NCBI GenBank assembly: GCA_009760855.2
Contig: WPIO01000069.1
Location: 892,501 to 956,500 of the forward strand
Direction of reading: 5' to 3'
Length of the DNA stretch: 64,000 nt
DNA from: Cristatella mucedo
Taxonomy: Eukaryota > Bryozoa > Phylactolaemata > Cristatellidae
Made by a program: the position numbers and the translations under genes
Part shown: positions 43,901 to 55,339 of the stretch, one piece after another
How the letters are laid out: every line of letters starts with the position of its first letter
How positions within the stretch are numbered: position 1 is the first letter of the stretch
The notes under the pieces: model-generated
Seen by the model: only the letters and a program-made list of their open reading frames with translations
The model's database searches: none
Told to the model about the DNA's origin: nothing

Positions 43901-45780
43901 ACGCGAGCTCCGCTGCCGACCCGTCGGGCGGCACGGAAGCGCCTGCCGCCGCGAGCGGCACCGACGCCGCCAAGGCCTGCTATGACGAGCCTCAGGCGGT
44001 GGTTTGGCGGGATGAGATCCCGTTCCGAAATCTCTACTGCGCCCAATGCAGCGGCATTCGTCCTTTAGAGCTCTCGTGCTCAGAAGTTAGGTCAGATAAG
44101 GTTCGCCCGAAGCCGCCCGTCGACCTGAGCATCCGCCTGCTGCTCAACCCCGGCGGACCGTCGCCGGGCGACGGCCGCTGCTCGGCGGCCGCTGAGGCCA
44201 GGCAGGGCGGCTGCGGCAGCTACGAGTTCTATGATTACTCGCTGTGCCAGTGCCAGCCACTCTGTCCGCCGAGCAGTCTACAGCTCACCGACGGCAGCTG
44301 CCAGGAAGTCGTCTCTCTGGCGGCGTTGCCACCGCCGACGGCGACTAACCGTTTTTCAGCCCCCACCTCGATCGCGTCGGCCGCCACTACTCGACGCCTG
44401 ATCGCCGTCGGCGACTGCGCATGGACGAGCTACCAGAACGCGACGGCCGTCCTGGACGGTAACGGCGATGCTGCGCTAAGCGGCGTCATCAGATACTCGT
44501 CCGTGGATGAGGAGGACGGCGCCGAACGCGACGAAGTGATCTACGTCGTGAGCCCCGGCGCCTCGCGCCCGTCCGGCCCGGTTCCGGCGACCGAGGCCGT
44601 CCTGTGCGCGCGCTGCCGCTGGTTCACTCTGCCGCCCGACAGTACCGTGGGCAACCTGACAGGCGGCGTCCTGTGGCTGCAGATGGGCCGCTGGTTTCGT
44701 CGGCCCATCATCCGCGCGTCGAAGGCGGCCACCATTGTCTGCCTCGATCCCGACGAGGTGGCAGCTTTCGAGCGAGTTCTCACGATCGGCGAAGGCGCCG
44801 GACGCGGCGGCTGCGGCCAGGCGCTCGACGCCGTCGGCGTCATCCTGATGGCCGCATCGATCGTCTGCCTCGCCGTGCACGCCGTCGCTTTCTTCTTCAT
44901 CTCGGCGCTGCGAAACGTGCCCGGCAAGGTCGTGTTCAGCCAGGTCATCGCCTTGCTGCTCAGCTATGCCCTCTTCCTGTCGCGCGTCGCCGCCGCCGAG
45001 AATGCTTCGGCGTGCTATGCCGTGTCCGTGGCCGTCCACTACTTTCTGCTAGCCTACTTCGTCTGGACGCTGGCTCTGGCGGTCGAAATACACGGTGCCG
45101 TGCAATTGCTCAAGAAGGTCTATTCGGACTCGCGGCAGTTCATCGCGTATTCGCTCGTCGGCTGGATCTCTCCGCTGGCCGTCGTCGCGGCCGCCCTGCT
45201 TGTGGATCGCTACGGCTCTGAGCGCTTCCGGCCGGGCTACGGCGGCGAACAGTGCTGGATGACCAACTCGCACGGCTATCGCATCTTTTTCTCCGGGCCA
45301 ATGTGCGCTCTCGTGCTCACCGACGTCGTCCTCTACTCGGCAATAGTCGTCCGCATTTTCATCCTATCGCGTAACACGGTGCACGTGCGAAACGCGCAGC
45401 ACGAGAAGGCCGCGCTCAGCGCCAAGCTGCTGTTCGCACTGGGCGTCCTCTGGCTGTTCGCCGTCGTCGGCACAGCGAGCGGCAACACCGTCGTCATCTG
45501 CCTGTTCTCCAATGTGCTCAACACTTCGCAGGGCGTCGTCATATTCGCAATATTCTTCTGCTCCAACAAGCGCGTTCTAGAGACGTTGCGCTGTGACGTG
45601 CTGGACCGGCTGCGCTCGAGCCTTATCCGTGGCCCAAGCAGCCTGGCGAGCAGCCTGATCGCCGCCGCCAGCGGCAACAGCAGCAGCGGCGTCGCCAATG
45701 GCTCGATGGAGTTGCGGCCCGTCGACTTTGCTCAGCCCGGTCGCGAGGCGCCGTCTGGTGGCTGCACCGCTCGCCCCTGA
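40517..45780 (+). CDS. Receptor gene B: SMB-domain class B-like 7TM receptor (3 exons)
   Basis: Predicted join 40517-40928, 43090-43252, 43806-45780; 2550 nt, 849 aa. Order: signal peptide (hydrophobic VVILLLLGGHLG, ending near residue 29); SMB domain with RCECHPSCVYFGSCC; VYVVSKCP-type motif; exon 2 with RFWPVSSSA and YCALCHGEA; exon 3 ectodomain with CELQFRPP, PQAVVW and PFRNLYCAQC; N-glycosylation sequons; helices from about 534 to 785; then a Ser/Gly-rich tail of about 64 residues. No GPS motif is visible. The helix region is strongly similar to gene A, while the linker and tail differ. It is a predicted cell-surface receptor of unknown ligand, probably G-protein coupled. Same orientation as gene A, starting 10.8 kb downstream of its stop, which fits tandem duplication. 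Confidence 0.87.
40929..43089 (+). other. Gene B intron 1
   Basis: 2161 bp with no retroelement copy that I recognise, unlike gene A intron 1 (3345 bp). It is AT-leaning in 41490-42360, and no further exon was seen. It ends at GCGTTGCAG. Confidence 0.7.
43090..43252 (+). CDS. Gene B exon 2
   Basis: Bounded by CGTTGCAG|AC and CTGAG|GTACGC. It is 163 bp, phase 1 in and phase 2 out, identical in length and phases to gene A exon 2. It encodes TRFWPVSSSARQLVY, YCALCHGEALKN and an N-glycosylation-rich end. Confidence 0.88.
43806..45780 (+). CDS. Gene B exon 3 (ectodomain, seven helices, tail)
   Basis: Acceptor CCTTCCACAG|T (AG at 43804-43805) completes a Ser codon split after AG. It includes RNVPGKVVFSQVIALLLSYA, HYFLLAYFVWTLALAVEIHG, GEQCWM and SNVLNTSQGVVIFAIFFC. 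The open frame upstream to 43597 is intronic by comparison with gene A. Stop at 45778-45780. Confidence 0.92.
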
Positions 45781-45838
45781 CGCGGCGGCAGCGGCGGTGG
45801 CGGAGGAGGCGGTGGAGGCGGCGGCGGCGGCAGCCGGC
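45781..45838. repeat. (GGC/GGA)n triplet repeat just after the gene B stop
   Basis: Imperfect GGCGGCAGCGGCGGTGGCGG-type repeat starting directly after the stop codon, analogous to the repeat downstream of gene A. Confidence 0.85.
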
Positions 45839-46002
45839 GCGATTGGATCTGCTGCTGTCCCGCGTGGCGATCGGCTTATACCGACATCGGCTGAATACGG
45901 ACCGAAGCCGCTCGATGCGTAAGGCCGCGATCGGCACGCGAGCCCGGAGCGAGCTGGAGTGCGAGAGCCCTGACCTCTCGGAGCAGTGGCCTAGGGCGTT
46001 GG

Positions 46003-46025
46003 TGTATGTATGTATGTATGTATCT
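46003..46025. repeat. (GTAT)n short tandem repeat at a LINE-B tail
   Basis: TGTATGTATGTATGTATC at the 3' terminus of the following minus-strand LINE-B, replacing the usual TTACA-type tail. Confidence 0.85.
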
Positions 46026-46834
46026 CCGCCTGTAACTACACAACGTCATAAAGACTATGTGGATGATACGCCAGACAGTTTTGCATAGCCCACTCACAGC
46101 CTAAGTGGCTTTCGGTACTCATTCGGTAGCCAACAGGCTTCGTTTCACGCAAGAAGCAAATATAAAGCGCCTAGAGAGAGATTAAGTTCTCTGAGGGCGC
46201 TTTATCCAGTGAATTGTTATTATTATTATTATTATAAGAAAGAGAAAGTGGTAAGCACAGCAGAGTCAGGGGAGCAATTGAGGTAGTGAGTGGCATGGAA
46301 GTGCCAGCACGTGACCGCTGAAAAGGATGAGCCATAGTCGGTAGAAGGAGAGTAGTTGTCGTTGCCCAAGAATTGTGGAAGTGAGTTCCACAGCCTAGGA
46401 CCTGCAGAGCTAAAGCTTCTGTCGCCAATGGTCTTTAAGTGGAGGAATGGGATAGCTAATTTATTATCCACACAGGACCTGAGAGCGTGAAGAGGTTGAA
46501 ACTGGTGCAGCAGTTCAGCAAGGTACGAAGGAGCCAAGCCGAGGCAGGCCTTGTGGGTCAGCATAAGAACTTTGCTCTGCATCCATTGCTGAACCGGCAT
46601 CTATCCTTGCTCTTTTAGCAAAGGAGACATGTGCTCAAACTTCTGGGATTTGAAGACTAGCCTTGCAGCCATATTCATAGTCAGCTGCAGTGGCCTAGTT
46701 GCTTTTTTGGTAGGCCAGCCAAAAGGGAATTACAGTAATCAAGCCGAGGCAGAACAAAGTAGCTAGTTAAATGTTTTACGAGCCACTGTAGAAGACAGCT
46801 TTTAATCTGGGATACGGATCGGACGTGATGGTTT
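46008..46834 (-). mobile_element. LINE-B 3' half, split by a LINE-A tail
   Basis: 46008-46147 and 46237-46834. The minus-strand frame (46232-46600) has LMLTHKACLGLAPSYLAELL and SAGPRLWNSLPQFL. It runs on to GAATTACAGTAATCAAGCCG and beyond. The 46148-46236 insert is a LINE-A terminus. Confidence 0.85.
46148..46236 (+). mobile_element. LINE-A tail-only copy inserted in LINE-B
   Basis: AAGCAAATATAAAGCGCCTA through GAGGGCGCTTTATCCAGTGA with (TTA)n. LINE-B sequence continues on both sides, with a short AAGAA-like direct repeat at the edges. It shows clearly that about 85 bp of LINE-A 3' end can insert on its own. Confidence 0.85.
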
Positions 46835-47540
46835 AATAATAATGTACTTGATAATAATAATGTACTTGATAAAGCGCCCTCAGATAACTTAATCTCTTTC
46901 TAGGCCCTTTACATTTACTGCAAAGGGAAATGCAATTGAATGGTAAGTAAAGTCATGGTTGAAAAACAAACAAAATGAATAACATGGTTAGGGGTGACAT
47001 GCACAGGGTCAGCATGCAAATGTGGTTAGTGGCAGCATGCACAGTGTCAGCACGCATAAGCACATGAAGGACGAATCACAGGGACACACTAAATACTGTA
47101 CTAAATAGGTGTGTTTTTAAGTTCTTTTTAAATTTGGTCAGGTTAGGGGATGTTATGAGGCAAGTCGGGAGGGAGTTCCAGGCTTTGGGAGCATATGAAC
47201 TAAATGCACGGTCTCCAAAGAATTCGAGGTTTGTACGAGGTATTTGTAGACTGCTGGATTCCAAAAAGCGGGTGGTACGATGCTTTACCTGATGGGGGAG
47301 TATATCTGAGAGATAGGCTGGAGCCAAAGAATGAAGTGACCTAAAAGTGATCGACAAAACCTTGATCTCGATCCGTTGCTTGACCGGTAGCCAGTGCAGG
47401 TCGGCGAGAAGTGGTGTGATGTGGCAACTGCGACTCTCACGACAGACAAGCCTAGCTGGGGAGTTTTGCACCAGCTGTAATCGCCTGATTGCATATACTG
47501 GTAGACCAGCAAACAGTGAGTTATGGAATTCAAGACGGGA
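46835..47540 (-). mobile_element. LINE-A 3' half
   Basis: Partly duplicated tail (ATAATAATGTACTTGATAATA), 3' UTR, then the C-terminal frame (47076-47471) with MQNSPARLVCRESRSCHITP and LHWLPVKQRIEIKVLS. Truncated at its 5' end near 47540. Confidence 0.85.
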
Positions 47541-47704
47541 ATGTTTGTCACTTTGTGTTGGTCGACATCAACCAATGGTTTTCTCTTGAAACCTCTGAAG
47601 TTCTCATAAGGTTTTCAGCTGCGTCCGCTGCTCAAGTTTGTGCTCACTCGGATAATGCAAGTCGCTGTCGTACAGCGAGGCGGCCAGTATCGAACCATGG
47701 GCTA

Positions 47705-48020
47705 GCCAATGGCTGATACTCTATCTCTATCTGTTACCCAGAAAAGCCTACAAGAATAAGTGGTCATTATGCAGGAGAATCTTTCTTGGTACACCCAAAG
47801 CCTACACTAGGTATGCATGCAGTAGCCAACGTACTCGGTTTCACACGAAACAGAGAAAGTGAGAAGCATAGCTGAGTTAAGAGGGCAGTCGATGAAGTGA
47901 GTAGCATGGAGTAGCAGCTCAGGACTGCTGGTAAATATATGCTGCAGGCGGCAGCTGGGAATTAGATTTCACTGCATAATAATTGTAGTAGTGAGTTCCA
48001 CATTCAAGGATCTGCCAAGA
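47705..48020 (-). mobile_element. LINE-B fragment, diverged
   Basis: ATCTCTATCTGTTACCCAG, AAACAGAGAAAGTGAGAAGC and GAGTTCCACATTCAAGGA match the LINE-B 3' half in minus orientation. Confidence 0.65.
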
Positions 48021-48689
48021 AAAAGGCGTAATGAGGGGTAACGGTAGACAGATAAAATATGGCGGCAGAGATTGAGAGTATTATTTTTATTATTGATATT
48101 ATTATTAATTTTAAACGGTGAGGATATTAGCTGGGTTATATTGGTAAAGCTGGTGTCTTATTTAATGAACTTGGCCACGTGTAGCGCGCTTCGCGATCAG
48201 CATTAATTATGATAGAGGTATTATATTGTCTATAAAAATTGGTTCCCTTAGTTAACCGTTCTGGCACCTGTTCATAGTCTGATTGAGAAAAAAACGCTGT
48301 AAATGAATGGAGTGACAAAAGATAAACAAGTGCTTGCACTCCTTAAAACAGATACTGATCATTATTCGAAATGAGGTCTGTGGATCGCATTTCAGCATAG
48401 GCACGTATGCTGAAGAGTTGAATTAATATGCACTCAAGTTAATTTACTTGTCATGGCTTCTGTACAACATCGCGGAGCGTATGCAAAATGTATGAGTACA
48501 GCTTAGACGCATAGTACTTACGCCCAAATAAAAAGTATTTGATATTCGAGGAGTTATTAGAGTTATTGTAAGGCTATCCATAAGTTAGGACAGAGGACTT
48601 TTTTGAATATTGCCAAGGCAGATATAGAAGTGAGAACAAAAACAGTTCTAACACGATACTAGGCGACGCTTTCTGCACGCTGCAGGTTT
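48021..48689. other. AT-rich stretch, nothing recognised
   Basis: Contains an ATT-rich patch near 48080-48110. No exon or repeat family identified. Confidence 0.35.
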
Positions 48690-50705
48690 CTATCCAAGCG
48701 GCCCCAAGTTAACAATAAGAAAGAGCTATATATACTATGAAAAAGCTTGAACAATCATACAAAAGTTAAGGACCTACTTCCATCGACAGGCATACGATGC
48801 CTTCTGCAGATCGTACCAATCGATCCTAGCAATGGCCAAGTCTAGCTTCTATAAAAACATTGTTGAATCACAGATGCACAATCTAACAATGCTGATGTCG
48901 ACGATCAACCGCTCTCAGGTTCTCAGCTCCTTAATTGACGATCCCTGCGATGATTTAGTGGATCGCTTCTCTAGCTTCTTTGACAGAATGATAGACAATA
49001 TTAGCGAGTCAATCCTAAGACGGCAGCATACCCCTGAAATACTATCCCTATTATTATATACACAACATCGATGTCTATATTCAAGCAGGTCACTGGTGAT
49101 CTCGTCATGAAGTTCATATCCCAATCAAAGAAAACTTGGCCTTCGGACCGTATTACCACTACACTGCTTCTACAATGCATTGATCTGCTGCTGCCATGCT
49201 AAGTGACATCCTAAATAAGTCATTAGCCTCAGGTCATGTCCCAGCACCCCTAAAATAGGCTGTAGTCAGGCCAGTGCCCAAAAGCAACATCACTAGACCG
49301 AGAAAACTTGAACCACTTTCGCTAAGTCTCCCTTCTACCATTCCTATCCAAGATACTAAAACGAGTCGTGGTAGACCAGCTAAACTCATATACTGAGCTT
49401 CAAAACTTGCTAGTAAGTTCCAGTCTGGCTTAAGAGCTAATCACTCCACAGAGTCAGCACTGCTTCGGGTGTACAACGACCTACTTAGGAATGCAGGCAT
49501 GAGCAGAGCGTCTTTGCTCGTTTTGCTCGATTTTTCGGCTGCTTTTCATATTCTTGATCACCAAGTCTTTCTTGAATGCCTCTCACCTCGTCTGGGCATC
49601 AATGGTAGTGCACTGAAATTGTTCGGGTCCTATCTCATAGGGAGACTCCAGAGTATCGATGTGAATTGGCGAGGATTATCTGAGGAACACTTGAAATATG
49701 AGGTACCTCAGGGCTCCGTGCTTGGTCGTGTGCTTTTCACAGTTCACATTCCTCCTCTTGCCGATGTGATTGCCAAAAACAATCTCGGCTTTCACTTCTC
49801 TGTGGATGACACTCGCTTGAATCTTCGCTTTGATCTCTCTCAACCCTCCAGCACATCAAATCTCTCAATTCCCTCGCTCGTTGTATTGATGATATCCCCA
49901 CATGAATAGCAGCACATTTTCTTAAGTCGAATGATTATAAAACCAGCTTACTAGTTATGAGCAAGCCGAGTGCGACTCAGACATTGGAAAGGCTAACTCA
50001 AAAAACCAGCTTTGCCAGCATATCTCCTGTTGAATATGCACGAAATCTAGGTGTCATGTTTTGAAGTGATTTTTCATCGGACGACCACTTCAGCTACACA
50101 ATCAATGCTGCATACTTTCAGCTACATAGCAATCTAAAGTTTGGGCTTGTATAGACAGGGATAATACATCTAAATTGATCCATGCATTAATAACATCCTG
50201 TCTTGATTTCTGTAACTCACTGCTTGCTGGCTTACCGGCCCTTGCAATCAGGCGCTTACAGCTGGTGCAAAACTCAGTAGCTAGGCTTTTATGTCGTGAG
50301 CGTCGCAGTTGCCACATCACCCCACTTCTTGCAGACCTGCACTAGCTCCCACTCAAGTAACTCATTGACTTCAAGGTTTAGTTACTCAATTTTAGGCTAC
50401 TTCATTCTCTGGCTCCAGCCTAGCTATTAGATCTACTCACCCACCAGGCTGAGCATCGTACCACCTGCCTTTCGGAATCTAGCTGTCTAACTACACCTTT
50501 TGCAAACCACAAATCTTTTGGACAACGTGCCTTTAGTTCGTGTGCTCCCAAAGCCCGGAACTCACTCCCGACTTGAGTCATGACATCTCCTGATTTTCCC
50601 CATTTAAAAAGAAGCTAAAACGAAAATATTTATCACCGCATTTAGTGGGTCCCTGTGATTCGTCTTTTATGTGCTTGTGATGGTTGATTGTCGCATGCTG
50701 CCACT
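48690..50705 (+). mobile_element. Longest LINE-A copy, inactive
   Basis: Plus strand, from 5' to 3': SSFYKNIVESQ and LMSTINRSQVLSSL linker (48832-49110), SGHVPAPLK and AVVRPVPKSN (near 49235-49290), NHSTESALLRVYNDLLRNAG, LLVLLDFSAAFHILDHQVFL, VPQGSVLGRVLF (49469-49909), then the catalytic box changed to FSVDDT near 49799, the C-terminal remnant and the 3' UTR. Frameshifts and stops throughout. It has RT but no visible endonuclease part, so its 5' end is truncated or unrecognised. Confidence 0.85.
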
Positions 50706-50707
50706 AA

Positions 50708-50800
50708 CAACACTTTTGTGGGTTTAAGCTTCGAGGGATATGTAAAGTGCCTGAATAAAGATTATGTTCTCTTTGAGTGCTATACAAATGAATTGTTTCT
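50708..50800 (+). mobile_element. SINE-1 tail fragment
   Basis: GTGGGTTTAAGCTTCGAGGG followed by ATATGTAAAGTGCCTGAATA and GAGTGCTATACAAATGAATT. The CTGAATA tail variant marks it as SINE-1, not the end of the adjoining LINE-A. Confidence 0.65.
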
Positions 50801-53079
50801 CTATTTTTTCCCTGTGATAGCAAGGCTTCGATTAAGTTTCATTTAGCTGTATACAAAAAAAAAGAGGATGCTTGAACGATGGAAGCGAAACCCATAGTGA
50901 CACAATGGCTGAATAAATTGAGCAGCAATGTATTTGATGAAATGGACGCATTCATTTAGTCATCGCTGCAATTCTTCGCAGCTAAATGATTGCCCTCGCT
51001 GCCTCATGCTCTGGGCTTCAGGACCTGCGTCAGGAGTGCAGACTCCGTCGGGAATGCTTGATTCACTACTCTCTCATTTGTAGCTTCCTAGCCTCATGGC
51101 GAGTCATTGGCTCGCTAGAATTAATTCGATTGATTTTAAACAGCCCGAGTGATTTACCGTTGTGGCCGTTGCCAAAGAGGGTTAGATGAAATGGCCTGTT
51201 GTGACAGCCATAAAGCTTTGTCACGAAGTCAAGCTGAGACTGGTTGCCCTCAAGTTTGGAATCCTGCTAGCCATTTTTCATACTTTGCATTTGAGAGTTT
51301 CCTGCAACCACGAGGCCATCATCGGGCCAACGATTTCCGGTGCGCCAGGAAGCAATCTCCATTGTCAGACAAAGGCAGCAGCACAGAAAGGCATCTGGCT
51401 TCTGAACTTATAATCCCCTGACAGGGACTTAAGGATCGTCCGGTTCAGGTGAACTAAGGCACTAGCACTGCGGGAGCGCACCGTGCAGCTTTGAGAAAAT
51501 AAATGTGAGAACTCAACGAATTGTATCGAGTTCTACAGGCTTTTATACAGGCTCTTTAGCACCCTGTGTAAGCAAGCAGACCTCTATCTGCTAGACTCGC
51601 TCCTAGTGCTGACTCAGCCAGTGAATTGAGCGAGCCAAAATCAATGACTGTTTTGAATATCCAGATGAATGCTTGCATTTTCTCGTGACGACTGTAAGAG
51701 GTGGCGAGAATCCACAGACACAGCGTTTCCTGTCAGTGACTTGCCTATCAACTCAAGGGCAATATAGTTCTAGGTTCTTTATCTGCTCCGGCATGTTTAG
51801 TGTATAACTACATTTCATCATGCTTATCTGGCGTCAGAGAAAACACTGGATATCTTAATGCACAAGCAAAAACGTCGAGAAGGATCTTGAAGAAAAGGTG
51901 ACAAATCTCTCCTCAAAACATAACGATATAAACGTCTCCGTTAAAATTATTTAAGCCACGCGAATGAAGTAATAGTTTTTATTCGTTTGTGAAGCTTCAT
52001 TTTGTTATGTGTTAGGGAGGAAAAAACTCATGAAGTTTGCTAGCCCAAGAATTCATTTGGGGAACGCAAAAAATAATGGCGCAGTGCTGCTAATGCCTTC
52101 TGGGCAGCGGACTTGCTGGAGTGCACGCGGTTTCCAATTTCAAAACCAGCCTTCATCCATTGGCTTAATGAAATAAAATGCTAAGCTCAAGCCCCGCTCC
52201 CACTCTTCGAAAGAGAGACCAACAATCTATAAAAAAAAATCATCCGCAATTTAGAGAGCAAAGAAAACTATGTAGATGCAGATGACAATTTCAGAGGTGG
52301 AGCTGAGGACAGAAACCCATTCAACTAGGAAAAAAGTTCAATGATTGGCTCACAGATCTTGGTCTCATTAAGCCAAAAGCTAAGGTCTTGCGTTTAGGCT
52401 GAGTTGAAATGGTTTCAGTAAAGTATATAAGTCGTAGATCGACGGAAGAGTCATCAGGCTTTATCTGTCTTCTCTCCCCGTCCAGGGTAAGAACTGCTTC
52501 TGGTGCAACGTGGCCAGTCAAATTGAGAAAATGTAAACCAACTGGTCAACATGTAATGCGTATGATTGTACTTCAATGTTGACACCTCATCAAGGTTCCA
52601 TAAAGTTGTGCCGCTGCATTATAGAAAAGAGTTTAAGTATCTTCCGCTGCCTCACTTACTGCACATTAATTCGTGTTAACAATCTGCGAAAACCTTGCAG
52701 GGACGCTTGATGGCATGATGGATTCGGCTGAGAGGCCATCACGACTTCCCAATTAAGGAAATTCCTGGAATATTTGCGTCGTCTATTTGCCCACATTCCC
52801 AGCATACCCTCTTATCTTTCGGTAGCAGTGACCTCTAACCCTATTTAAGATGAAAGATGAAGACAATCGGTTACTGCTCCTGAAAGAACTCCCGAATCCT
52901 TTCCTGCCTCCTAGCGCTCGCAGGTCCTTTGCGGAATTTAAATTAGCAGTTCCATTTCTAAGATGAAACGTCATTTGCAAAAGATGCTTTTGATATACAG
53001 GTAGTTGATTGTGGAACTCACTTCAACAATTAGTACTCAAAAAAGTACACTCATCTGCTTCCAACTGTGGCACGTCCTC
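50801..53079. other. Intergenic stretch, nothing recognised
   Basis: Short frames only, such as 51149-51421 and 52783-52980, without domains. 52480-53060 has a texture like a decayed retroelement, but I could not match it to the families above. Confidence 0.3.
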
Positions 53080-53250
53080 ACCAGCCATCCACCCTGAGCT
53101 GCTTCCATGCCTCCTACTTCCTAGACTGCCTTTCTCACTCAGCTATTCATTGCACTTTCTCTCTGTTTTGTAAGATGAAGTGTTTCGGCTACCGCAGCGG
53201 CTTAGGCTTTGCGAAGGTTATACATAACTCTCATTCATGTGATTAATGTA
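53080..53250 (+). mobile_element. LINE-B 3' fragment, diverged
   Basis: CCAACTGTGGCACGTCCTCA upstream, then TGTTTTGTAAGATGAAGTGT, CAGCGGCTTAGGCTTTGCGA and AACTCTCATTCATGTGATTA match the plus-strand LINE-B 3' end. Confidence 0.6.
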
Positions 53251-53500
53251 TGCAAAACGTTAAGCGAACCTAATCTCTATCCAAAAGCTGTACATATACC
53301 ATAGAGCTCGGGCCAACGACGGTAGTCGTCAATGACGACCACGTTACCTCCATCTTAATAAATTAAAACAAAATAATTCACTTCCGTAGCACAGTAAGAG
53401 AACTTAATCTCTATTCAGGAACTTTACATATGCTACGAGACACGAGCCTAAGACCTTGGCCAGACCTCAGTCCGGTCGAGAACCTTAACTATTTTTAACA
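53251..53500 (-). mobile_element. Two SINE-1 fragments in tandem
   Basis: 53251-53345 and 53370-53500 each contain the minus-strand tail (AACCTAATCTCTATCCAAAA; AGAACTTAATCTCTATTCAG) followed by a decayed tRNA-like head (GAGCTCGGGCCAACG; GACACGAGCCTAAGACC). Confidence 0.6.
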
Positions 53501-53942
53501 GCCTCTTTGAGTAAGTGTAACAAAGACCAGCTTACCTATACGCTAAATTGGTGAGGTTTAGTGGACATCTAATCCGTTTGGGTTGTGAACTTGAAAAATG
53601 GATGCTCAGTAAATACAATTGCATAAATAGATTTGACTTGTCTCAGTCAACCGAGTCCTCAGAGGAAAGAGGCCTCTGGTGTACCACGGATGGTGCTGAT
53701 TATAATAGTTCGCTCAAATTTGAATTGCACCCAAGGAAATAATTTACCCCAGCTTTGGATATAGATTGGCAGCCTTGAAGTACAATCGAATTCTCTTGGC
53801 TTGGCAATCTGGCGAAAAGATCCAACAGGTTTCCATAAAACTTGGAAACTTGCCCTATTGCTTGAATGGATACAGCCAAGGAGGTCATTAAGCTCAACGA
53901 TCACCCCAAACAGCTCACGTCTGGTGAAATCCAATTGGAATG

Positions 53943-54912
53943 TAATAATAATAATGATGATAATAATAATAATACCCTTGATAAAGCGCCCTCAGAGAAC
54001 TCAATCTCTATCAAAGCACTTTACATTTGCTGCAAAGGAACCACAATCGAATGATTCGTTAGCACGGTCAATAAGCAACAAAAATAATATGGTTAGGGTT
54101 GACATGAAGGGACTCAGCATGCAAGTATAGCTAGTGGCTGCATGCACAGTATTAGCACGCATAAGCACATACTGGAGGTCAAATAACAGAGAATCACTAA
54201 ATGCTGTTATAAATTCTGAGTTGTTAGTTTCTTTTTAAATGTGGACAAGTCAAAAGATGTCGTGACGCAAGTCGGGAGTGAGTTCCAGACTTTAAGAGTA
54301 TACAACCTAAAGGCATGGTCTTCAAAGGATCTGAGGTTGGTACGAGGTATCCGTACAAATTAGATTCTGAAGAGGGTGGTATAATGCTTAGCCTAGTGGG
54401 GAAGTAGATTTGATAGGTAGGTCGGAGCCAAGGAATGAGGGGACCTAAAATTGAGCGACAAAACCTTGAAGTCGATGCTTGCTTGACTGGGAGCCAGTGC
54501 AGGTCGGCGAGAAGTGGTTTGATATGGCAACTTTGACGCTTGCGACAGAAAAGCTTACATGCAGATTTTTGCACTAGCCTTAAGCGCCTGATTGCACAGG
54601 CCGGTAGACTAGTAAGCAGTGAGTTACAGAAGTCAAGACGGGATGTCACAAATGCGCATACCAGTTTAGATTCGTAATCTCGGTCTAAAAAAGCCCGAAT
54701 TTTAAAGTGAGCTGAAACTAGACAGACTTGACAGTGGAGCTGATGCGGTCTTCCAATGAAAGGCTACTTTGGAACACGACGCCTAGATTTCGAGCACATT
54801 CAACAGGAGATATGATGGCAGAGCAGATTTGGAGCGTCACAGCCTTTCCACTCCCGAGGCACACTTGGTTTATGCCCATATCTAGTAATTTGGTTTTATC
54901 ATCATCGCTTTC
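53943..54912 (-). mobile_element. LINE-A 3' half
   Basis: AAT-rich tail (53943-53975), 3' UTR, the C-terminal frame (54224-54649) with SRLDFCNSLLTSLPACAIRR and LLADLHWLPVKQ, and further N-terminal text to about 54912. Frameshifted. Confidence 0.85.
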
Positions 54913-55017
54913 TCTACAGGTTTTACCATCAAGTGTTTGCTCTGCAGGTCTAAGACTATCACTTACGACCACAATTCTCGTGGAACTACAACTACTCTTT
55001 CCGTCATTTATGTTTTT

Positions 55018-55098
55018 CCGTCGGCCCCTTTTCATTTCCCGTCGGCCACTCTTCATTTCCCGTCGGCCACTCTTCATTTCCCGTCGGCCCCTCTTCAT
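55018..55098 (+). repeat. 21-bp minisatellite
   Basis: About four units of CATTTCCCGTCGGCCACTCT+T. The period is a multiple of three, so frames repeat EMKSGRR on the minus strand; no coding evidence. Confidence 0.9.
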
Positions 55099-55339
55099 GC
55101 GCCTACAGTATTAACATTTATAGGCAAAGATCGACTGATTTATGATCTCTGTAGTCTGATTTCATTTAAAAACTCGATCTGAGTCAACTGATTCCATTTA
55201 CGGAGCGGAACTTAGGTCGTAGCTGCTTTTGCCCCCGTCGCATTTAAAGTAGGCATCGCAGGAAAGTTTCGTCAACGAGGAGACAGCTCCGCAACTGGCC
55301 ACCGCGTCCGATCCGCATTTTTAAGATAAGGGCTGTCAA

